Shown here piece after piece: positions 16,290-24,000 of a stretch of 62,032 nucleotides of DNA; the first letter of the stretch is position 1, and each line of letters opens with the position of its first letter. Position numbers and translations under genes: made by a program. Origin of the DNA: Bacteroidia bacterium (GTDB lineage Bacteria; Bacteroidota; Bacteroidia; Bacteroidales; Azobacteroidaceae); assembly GCA_025996895.1 (NCBI GenBank), contig BNTW01000006.1, positions 1 to 62,032 of the forward strand. The letters run 5' to 3'. Below the pieces are notes generated by a model, which did not search any database, was not told the origin of the DNA, and worked only from the letters and a program-made list of their open reading frames with translations.

Positions 16290-18122
16290 ATGGATCCTGA
16301 ACACGCGAAAAATGAAAATGTAGTTGATGAGATGAATGCGAACACGACCTCGAATGAGGAAAACAAAGAACTAAGCACCCCGAGTCAAATTGACTTGGAC
16401 AAGTTGAGTAAGGATGAAATCGTCGAACAAGTGACGGAAGCCGTTGAAAAAGAAATCGACGAGTCCGTCAAAAATGAAGTTGATGCACTGAAGCAGGCTT
16501 TTTACAAGTTGAAACGCTCGGAAACGGAGGCAGCAAAAAAGGCTTTCGTCGAAGCCGGTGGCGCGGAAGATGAGTTTAAAACCGAAGAAGATGCATTAGA
16601 AGAAAAATTAAAAGAATTGTTGGCGGTATTTCGTGAGAAAAAGGCGGTTTTGACGGCAGAATCCGATAAAATCAAAGAGGAAAATCTGGTCGCCAAGAAA
16701 GCTATTATCGAGAAATTGAGAGCACTAATCGACAGTAATGAAGATTTTTACAAGGTTTATAACGAATTTAAAAAGTTGCAACAGCAGTGGAAAGAGATTA
16801 AACAAATTCCACAGGCAGCGGTCAATGACCTTTGGAAAGATTATCAACATTACAGCGAAAAGTTCTACGATTTGTTGAAGATTAACAACGAAATGCGCGA
16901 CTATGATTTCAAGAAAAATCTGGAGTTGAAGCAAGGACTTTGCGAAGCGGTAGAACGCTTGGACGAAGAAAAAGATGTAATTTCCGCTTTTTACCAATTA
17001 CAAAAATTACACCAGGAATGGCGGGAAATCGGGCCGGTAGCGCACGAATTGCGCGAAGACATCTGGGCGCGCTTCAAAAAAGCGTCGTCCGTGATTAACA
17101 AAAAACACCAGGAACATTTTGACGCGCTACGCGTGTTGGAACAACGCAATCTGGAAGAAAAAACCGCACTTTGCGAAGAAATCGAAGCGGTCGATTATTC
17201 CAAATTGACGTCGTTTAAGGAATGGGACGAACAAAACAAGCGCATTTTAGAATTGCAGGACAAATGGAAAACAATCGGTTTCGCACCGAAAAAGAATAAC
17301 GTGAAGATATTTGAACGTTTTCGTGCTGCCTGCGATATTTTTTTCCAAAATAAAAGTGATTTCTACAAATCGGTGAAAGAAGGCATGGAAGTCAATTTGG
17401 AAAAGAAAAAAGGCTTGTGTGAGCAAGCCGAAGCGTTGAAAAACAGCCAGGATTGGAAAGAAGCCACCGACAAGTTGATTACTCTTCAAAAAGAGTGGAA
17501 AACGATCGGTCCTGTTTCGCGCAAATATTCCGATGCGATATGGAAACGCTTTATCAGCACGTGCGATTACTTTTTTGAACAGAAAAACGCACATTTTTCT
17601 TCTCAAAAATCTGAAGAAACGGAAAACCTGAAGAAGAAAAAGGATATTATCGCCAAGATTGAAGCCATCAACGAGTCGCTTCCCGTCAATGAGGCTATCC
17701 TGCAGTTGCGCGAATACATGTCGGAGTTTAATGCGGTCGGTTATGTTCCTTTCCGTGATAAAGACAAGATTTACAAAGAATACCGCACGGCTGTCGACCA
17801 GCATTTCGACCGGTTGAAAGTCGATGAATCGGAACGCCGTTTGCAATCGTTCCGCTCGAATTTGAGCGAAATGGGTGCATCGGGCGAAAAATCGAGAGGC
17901 CGTTTGTTGAGCGAACGCGAAAAGTTGATGCGCAACTACGAACGATTGAAAGGCGATATTCAAACTTACGAAAACAACATCGGTTTCTTGTCCGTTTCTT
18001 CGAAAGGCGGTAGCGGTCTGCTGAAAGAAATGCAGCGCAAAATCGAAAGTTTGAAGGAAGAGTTAAATCTTATCGAAAAGAAAATCGAAGTGATCGATCA
18101 GAACTTGGGTTTCGAAAATTGA
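16290..18122 (+). CDS. DUF349 repeat protein
   Basis: A 610-residue, highly charged, almost wholly helical protein. It carries about six DUF349 repeats (about residues 125-540), each around 70 residues with a core like WKEIKQIPQ, WREIGPVAH, WKTIGFAPK, WKTIGPVSR. The C-terminus is coiled coil. The exact role of DUF349 proteins is not settled. The ATG at 16290 is chosen because the -7 box lies just upstream. The stop codon overlaps the ATG of phosphofructokinase (TGATG), so the two genes are coupled. Confidence 0.9.
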   Translation: MDPEHAKNENVVDEMNANTTSNEENKELSTPSQIDLDKLSKDEIVEQVTEAVEKEIDESVKNEVDALKQAFYKLKRSETEAAKKAFVEAGGAEDEFKTEEDALEEKLKELLAVFREKKAVLTAESDKIKEENLVAKKAIIEKLRALIDSNEDFYKVYNEFKKLQQQWKEIKQIPQAAVNDLWKDYQHYSEKFYDLLKINNEMRDYDFKKNLELKQGLCEAVERLDEEKDVISAFYQLQKLHQEWREIGPVAHELREDIWARFKKASSVINKKHQEHFDALRVLEQRNLEEKTALCEEIEAVDYSKLTSFKEWDEQNKRILELQDKWKTIGFAPKKNNVKIFERFRAACDIFFQNKSDFYKSVKEGMEVNLEKKKGLCEQAEALKNSQDWKEATDKLITLQKEWKTIGPVSRKYSDAIWKRFISTCDYFFEQKNAHFSSQKSEETENLKKKKDIIAKIEAINESLPVNEAILQLREYMSEFNAVGYVPFRDKDKIYKEYRTAVDQHFDRLKVDESERRLQSFRSNLSEMGASGEKSRGRLLSEREKLMRNYERLKGDIQTYENNIGFLSVSSKGGSGLLKEMQRKIESLKEELNLIEKKIEVIDQNLGFEN

Positions 18123-19114
18123 TGAAAATAGGAATTTTATCGTCAGGCGGGGATTGTCCGGGTATTAATGCCACCATTCGGGGAGTGGGAAAAACAGCTT
18201 TGACCAACTTCGGAATGGAAGTTATCGGTATCAGGGATGGATTTCAGGGACTTTTGAACAAAGACTGCTTGCCATTAGACGAGGAATCTCTTTCCGGTTT
18301 ATTAAGCCTGGGAGGTACTATATTGGGTACTTCCCGGGAAAAACCGTTTAAAAAACTATTGGACGGCGGCACGGAAGAAAAGCCCCAAATCATTTTTGAC
18401 GCTTACCACGAATTAGGATTGGACTGCTTAGTGTGTATCGGCGGAAACGGTACGCAAAAAACAGCTTACAAATTATCAAAATTAGGCATCAATACGGTTG
18501 GTATTCCGAAAACGATTGACAACGACGTGTGGGGAACTGACTGTTCGTTCGGTTTTGATACGGCCGTAGCCATTGCGACCGAAGCGATTGACCGTTTGCA
18601 TTCAACAGCCAGTTCGCACAAGCGTGTCATGGTGATCGAATTGATGGGACACAAAGCCGGCTGGATTACGCTGTATTCCGGAATGGCCGGTGGCGCGGAC
18701 GTAATCCTTTTACCCGAATTGGGTTTTGACATCAACCGGGTGAATGAAGCGATTTTGGAACGTGTCAAAAAAGGAAAACCGTATTCAATTGTTGCTGTCG
18801 GTGAAGGCTTGAATGCCAAGCATTTATCCCAATTGATTGAAGAAGGCACAGGTATCGAAACGCGTGAAACCATTCTCGGCTATGTGCAACGCGGGGGAAG
18901 TCCTTCGGCTTTCGATCGCAATCTGGCAACGCTTTTGGGTGGTCATGCTACCGAGTTGATTGCCAAAGGTAAATTCAACCGGATGGTTTGCCTCAAAGAC
19001 AATAAAATCTCCTCGCTTCCTTTGTCGGAAGTTTCCGGCAAACTTAAACTCGTTCCGCCCGACCACGATTTAATCATTCAAGGTAAACGCATAGGGATTT
19101 CATTCGGGAATTAA
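18122..19114 (+). CDS. pfkA: 6-phosphofructokinase, group III type
   Basis: A 330-residue phosphofructokinase that makes fructose 1,6-bisphosphate. It begins MKIGILSSGGDCPGINATIRG, with the donor-binding glycine loop, and has VGIPKTIDNDVWGTDCSFGFDTA as the sugar-phosphate and catalytic segment. Two residues decide the phosphoryl donor in this family. Here the GGDG(S/T) motif reads GGNGT (about 106-110), with Gly at the position that is Asp in pyrophosphate enzymes. The later loop reads PKTIDND, with Lys as in pyrophosphate and mixed-substrate group III enzymes. ATP or PPi use is therefore open. It is coupled to the DUF349 gene. Confidence 0.9.
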   Translation: MKIGILSSGGDCPGINATIRGVGKTALTNFGMEVIGIRDGFQGLLNKDCLPLDEESLSGLLSLGGTILGTSREKPFKKLLDGGTEEKPQIIFDAYHELGLDCLVCIGGNGTQKTAYKLSKLGINTVGIPKTIDNDVWGTDCSFGFDTAVAIATEAIDRLHSTASSHKRVMVIELMGHKAGWITLYSGMAGGADVILLPELGFDINRVNEAILERVKKGKPYSIVAVGEGLNAKHLSQLIEEGTGIETRETILGYVQRGGSPSAFDRNLATLLGGHATELIAKGKFNRMVCLKDNKISSLPLSEVSGKLKLVPPDHDLIIQGKRIGISFGN

Positions 19115-19527
19115 GCCGCTTGTTCCAGCGGTCTGATTTTATCTATAATTTTGTAAGCAGAATCAAAGCCCGCTAAAACGGCGCGTGCGTCCAATGTTCC
19201 GTCGTAATAACCGGATAAATGCAGAATAGTATAAACACTGTCGAGATATTTCAACAGTTTTTTGTCCTGACTACCAACATTGTCGCAATAATACTCAATA
19301 GATTTCCGTCCTTTGGTCTTTTTAATTCCCTTAAAAAGCAGATAAGTGTCTAAGGCAATCAATACGCCACTATACGCCGTACCACAAGCTACACGCACAT
19401 ACTTCTTGTCATTATAAAAATGGCCTTCTTTTCCTGCTTTTTTCAGCATTTCCTTCGCATTGTCCATATAACGGATGGCCTCGGCATACTGCTTCTCTCT
19501 GATTTTTTGTTGTTCGTCGATTGACAT
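19111..19527 (-). CDS. DUF5618-like helical protein
   Basis: A 138-residue, almost entirely helical protein (KQYAEAIRYMDNAKEML, YVRVACGTAYSGVLIALDTYLL, DKKLLKYLDSVYTILHLSGYYDG). It resembles the DUF5618 family of Bacteroidota and has a HEPN-like helical bundle appearance, but no HEPN RxxxxH nuclease motif is evident. The function is unknown. It is convergent with pfkA, overlapping its stop by 4 bp, and has its own -7 box at 19556-19563. Confidence 0.72.
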   Translation of the reverse strand: MSIDEQQKIREKQYAEAIRYMDNAKEMLKKAGKEGHFYNDKKYVRVACGTAYSGVLIALDTYLLFKGIKKTKGRKSIEYYCDNVGSQDKKLLKYLDSVYTILHLSGYYDGTLDARAVLAGFDSAYKIIDKIRPLEQAA

Positions 19528-19555
19528 AATTATGGTATTTAAATGATTTGACGGA

Positions 19556-19563
19556 CAAAGATA
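19556..19563 (-). promoter_or_regulatory. -7 box (TATCTTTG) for the DUF5618-like gene
   Basis: Perfect TAnnTTTG match on the minus strand, 29 bp before the start codon. Confidence 0.6.
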
Positions 19564-19581
19564 AAAAACATTTTTTAATTT

Positions 19582-20775
19582 TCAAACCAATTTTTCCAAC
19601 GCTTTTTTTACTCGTTTCATGGCTTCAACCAACTGTTCGTCGGCAGCAGCGTATGAGAAACGAATGCAGTTCGGCGCGCCAAACGCTAATCCGCCAACGG
19701 CAGCAACATGTCCTTCTTCCAGGAGATACATCGCCAAATCGGCCGAGTTTTCGATTTTCTTGCCGTTAAACGATTTGCCGATATAATACGAGCAATCGGG
19801 GAATAGATAAAACGCGCCCTGAGGTTGATTCACCTGAAATCCGGGAATATCTTTGCCCAGCGAAACCATTAAATTGCAACGACGTTCAAATGCTTGACGC
19901 ATGGTTTCCACGCAGTCTTGCGCTCCATTGTAAGCCGCTTCCGCTGCTTTCTGCGCAATCGAATTAGGCCCGGAAGTATATTGTCCCTGCAATTTGTTGC
20001 AGGCAGAAGCAATCCACTGCGGAGCCGCAATCCAACCCAAACGCCAGCCGGTCATCGCATAACCTTTGGAAACGCCGTTGATAATCACCACCCGTTCGCG
20101 GATATTTTCAAATTGAGCGATACTTTCGTGCCGGCCCACATAATTGATATGTTCGTAGATTTCGTCCGATAAAACGATGATATTCGGATACTTAGCCAAC
20201 ACGTCGGCCAAGTCTTTCAATTCTTTTTTCGTATAAACGCTTCCGGTTGGATTAGACGGAGAGCAAAGGATCAATGCCTTCGTTTTCGGTGTGATCGCTG
20301 CTTCCAACTGTGCCGGCGTAATTTTAAAATCCTGTTCAATTCCGGCGGTTACAATCACATTCGTGCCTTCGGCGAGCTTCACCATTTCCACATAGCTCAC
20401 CCAATAGGGTGCAGGCACAATCACTTCGTCGCCTTTCCCGATAATGGATAAAAGCACATTACAGACCGATTGTTTTGCACCATTGGAACAAACGATTTGT
20501 TCCGCCGTGTAATCCAACCCGTTTTCCCGCTTCAATTTATTGACAATCGCGTTGCGCAAAGACGGATAGCCGGGCACGGGCGAATAGAACGAATAGTTTT
20601 CATCGATCGCTTTCTTCGCCGCTTCTTTAATGAAACCGGGTGTAAAAAAATCGGGTTCCCCCACACTCAAATTGATGACATCAATTCCCTGTGCTTTCAA
20701 TTCATTGCTTTTTTGGGACATGGCCAGCGTTTCCGACGGGGACAACGCTGCTAAACGTTCTGAAACAGAAGACAT
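19582..20775 (-). CDS. Aspartate aminotransferase, class I PLP-dependent
   Basis: A 397-residue fold-type I aminotransferase of the prokaryotic AspAT (1-gamma) subgroup. Seen are INLSVGEPDFFTP near the start, CSNGAKQSVCN (PLP phosphate contact), SPSNPTG with the PLP-ring Asn, and NGVSKGYAMTGWRLGW with the Schiff-base lysine near 235. The C-terminus holds CIRFSYA, the substrate-carboxylate Arg. It swaps the amino group between aspartate and 2-oxoglutarate. It is a single gene with its own promoter. Confidence 0.94.
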   Translation of the reverse strand: MSSVSERLAALSPSETLAMSQKSNELKAQGIDVINLSVGEPDFFTPGFIKEAAKKAIDENYSFYSPVPGYPSLRNAIVNKLKRENGLDYTAEQIVCSNGAKQSVCNVLLSIIGKGDEVIVPAPYWVSYVEMVKLAEGTNVIVTAGIEQDFKITPAQLEAAITPKTKALILCSPSNPTGSVYTKKELKDLADVLAKYPNIIVLSDEIYEHINYVGRHESIAQFENIRERVVIINGVSKGYAMTGWRLGWIAAPQWIASACNKLQGQYTSGPNSIAQKAAEAAYNGAQDCVETMRQAFERRCNLMVSLGKDIPGFQVNQPQGAFYLFPDCSYYIGKSFNGKKIENSADLAMYLLEEGHVAAVGGLAFGAPNCIRFSYAAADEQLVEAMKRVKKALEKLV

Positions 20776-20812
20776 ACGCTATTTTTCTATTTAATGTTTG
20801 AAAATTTCGATA

Positions 20813-20820
20813 CAAAAATA
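20813..20820 (-). promoter_or_regulatory. -7 box (TATTTTTG) for the aminotransferase gene
   Basis: TAnnTTTG match on the minus strand, 38 bp before the ATG at 20775. Confidence 0.5.
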
Positions 20821-20860
20821 ATGAAAATAATGACACCCTGTTTATTATACGAATAAAAAT

Positions 20861-20888
20861 GTAGGGGCGTTGCGCGCAACGCCCTTAC
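20861..20888. repeat. GTAGGGGCG-type palindromic repeat, intergenic copy
   Basis: A 28-bp near-perfect palindrome opening GTAGGGGCGTTGCG and closing CGCAACGCCCTTAC, with one mismatch from perfect symmetry. An almost identical copy lies inside the giant gene at 21098-21125. Confidence 0.85.
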
Positions 20889-20938
20889 GCCGGAAATTAA
20901 ATGTTATGCGAACTTCCCGATTGTCGTTCTGTCCTGTC

Positions 20939-21020
20939 ATTGCGCGCTTGACGCGCAATCCCCTAATGTCCGTTAATGACTGTTTAACGATGGGCAGGGG
21001 ATTGCGGCCTTCGCCGCAAT
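20939..21020. repeat. GTCATTGCG-type palindromic repeats (two units)
   Basis: Two hairpins, ATTGCGCG-CTTGA-CGCGCAAT (20939-20959) and ATTGCGG-CCTTCG-CCGCAAT (21001-21020), belong to the GTCATTGCG / CGCAATGAC repeat type. They lie between the aminotransferase gene and the 3' end of the giant T9SS gene and may also stabilise or terminate that transcript. The rest of 20776-21027 shows nothing else. Confidence 0.75.
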
Positions 21021-21027
21021 GACAACA

Positions 21028-24000
21028 TTATTTCACAATAATTTTGTGTGTCTGCGCCTCCCCGTTGCCTAATACCGCCTTCACGATGTAAACCCCGGTA
21101 GGGGCGTTGCGCGCAACGCCCCTACGCAAATTCATCTGATATACATTATTCTCAATCTGATCCGCTTGTTTGATTCTTCTTCCTTGCATATCGAATAATT
21201 CCACCGAATTAATCTTTTCCGGCGAAGAAACGGTTACTGTTTCATCGTCTTGATAAATCGCGATTTTGCTTTCGTTTTTTATCTCACTGATGGCCGTCGG
21301 CGATTTGAAACTCAACGCAAAGCGGTCAATATAAGGTGTTGTGTTGTCGCTCTGTGTGAAAGTGTAAGAATTGTTTTGCAGCAAATCCTGCGTTTGACCG
21401 GTCTTTTTGTCTAACAATGTCAGTGCTTCCACATCCGCATTGATATCGAATGTCAGCGTAATGCGGTTGCCGAAACCACTGCGAAGACCCAGCGGAATAA
21501 TCGTTGTTGCTTGATTTTCGTTTTCTGTGGAATATTGCACCGCATTCTTTTGCCCGCTTTCATCAGTGAAATACACTTGCGGAATATTGTTGGATGCTTC
21601 ATAAAACAACTGATACACATTTTGGCCTTCTTGATTTATTGCAAGCGTTGCCGAAGTTGCTTTGTTCTTGTTCGCATGGCTTGTCGCCGTTACATAAATC
21701 ACATCGTTGTTTGCTTTTGGTGATTTAAAGTAATCATAGTGCGCTTTCCCGGTTTCTCTGGTGATTGATGTTGTCTCAAACGGAAAATACAGATCGACAG
21801 TACTGCCCGGCGTTCCGGTGGTTGTGATAAAGAACGCTTGCAAAACCGTAATCGTATCCGTTATGCTTACGCTTCCAACATTGTACTCATAAGTATTAAA
21901 CGTGCCGTTGTAAAGGCGGAAATAATTGTTGATGGCCGTACTGTTTGCCTGATAGAAATTATTGAACTTCAGCGAGGACATAAACGGATTTCCGAGCATG
22001 ATTTCCTTGCCGGTCGGGACTGTGATTTTGAACGCATTTTTACCGATTAATGTTCCGCTGGGGATTGGCACAATCTGATTGTCGAAGATAAAGCGATAGG
22101 CTTCGTCTTCGCGTAGAATGCTTCCCTGCGGGTGAGTGGTCAGTGCCAAATTCGTATCATAATACCAATACTCTTTGAAAAAACTTGTTTTGCTTCCGGT
22201 ATCATATTGATGCACGCGGTGAGGATGAATATGACTTGCGCTGTTGTCGAAATCACTTTCGTCATACGGGCCTTCAAAGTAGGGAAGAGTGATAATTCCT
22301 TTCAAAGTATCTAATCCGGCTTGATAACCGCCCGACCAGTCTTCACCGTTATAGCCCGGATTGTTGTCTGCAACCAATAGAGCGATGGCATAGCCCAGAC
22401 TGTCGTTCAATTCGGCTTCGTTGTTGGGCTTGATATTGTCGTCGGGCCAGTCGAAAGCGCCGGTAAAAGTTCCGGATACATCCGAGCGGATAAAGCGTTT
22501 CTGCCACGTGTGCGGTTTACCGCCCAAGGAAAAGTCGCCGGTAACAATCTTTTTTAATGGTGCGGAAAGGGCGTACCATTGGTCGCGGTCCATTACCGAA
22601 GTGGGTTGAGTGTTTTCATAACCCGGATGGTCAGTGATTGTTCCACCTGCATTGTAATACCCGAAATTGTACTGAATCCACGCTTTGGTATAATGCAGAG
22701 AATCGGTACGGGCGACTTCGCCGCCAAACTCAAAGAGTATGTGGTCGCAGGAAGCTTCGTTGTAAATCATACGGTCGGTAACATTTTCACTTAAATCGGG
22801 GTAAATATTGATTCCATCGGGAATTAAGACGTGTGTACAAGGACGGGGAATCCAAGTTAGCGAGAAACCGGCTGCCGGAGAAAGCAGGTCGGGATTTAAC
22901 CAGTTGGCGGGGTCGTGCCAATCCTGCGTATTACCCAATCCTGTCCAAATCAACGAATCCGAATGATGAAAAATCTTTACTTCTATGCGATTGACTGTTT
23001 TCTTGGTTGTACCGTCATACACATCGACATACAAGGATTGTTGAGCGTTTCCGTCTTTGACAAACAAAGCGGAATTACTTAATTTGCCTTTGTTGGTTTC
23101 CAGAAAATCGGACGGATCGATACTCGTCGGATCGGTGTACCAGGAGTAATCCAACGGAGAATTCAAGGGATAAAAATAGACCGTGCTGTCGCCCTCGCAA
23201 AGCACTTGGTCGGGTACACCATACAAATCCGTATTATAATAATTATTCGCATAACGACATTCTTCCATGCCGACAGGCAATATATTGTTGTCTTCATTCA
23301 AACGAATTTGGATATTGGTTGGAACGAATTTGGATACTGCGCCGATAATTTTAAACATAAGCTGTTTTGTTTCACCCACCGCAATACTTCCACCTCCAAT
23401 TGGTATCGGATTGGGTGTTACAGACAATTTAGCAAAACCGCTGCCGGTAAATCCGTAAGCATTGACGGTTAGCGGACTGGGAAATGCGGCGTCACCCTCG
23501 TTCGTCACCCAGATATCCACATCGTAATCATTTCCATTCTGGACGATTTGCACTCCGGTATTGTTATCGCCTTCGTTTGTATCGAAAGTCAGATCGGGGC
23601 CTCTTTGTAACATCTTGCCTTCATCGTTGAGCGAAGTGGCCTGTTGAAGAAAATTATTGAAGGGCTGGTGAGTCGTACCGTCGCTATTGATAAAGAATGT
23701 TGCCGGATTGAGCGGATTGGCGGGAATCGTTACGTCTTTATTGACATAGACCGGATTATAGGCATATTGATTCCAGACTTTACGGGCAGGCGCCCAGGGA
23801 GAAGCCGGATCGTCGCTCTTATATATCCTTAATGGCCCCAACCAATAGTCCATGCCACCCGGCTCGCCCGGAGTTCCACCGACGATAAGGATTTCGGACT
23901 GACCATCTCCGTCCACATCAGCTACCACGGGATATTCCCAGCCTGTTCCGGACTTACTGGGCATAACGGTTTTATTTCTATCCGGATAGTTAATAGCGCC

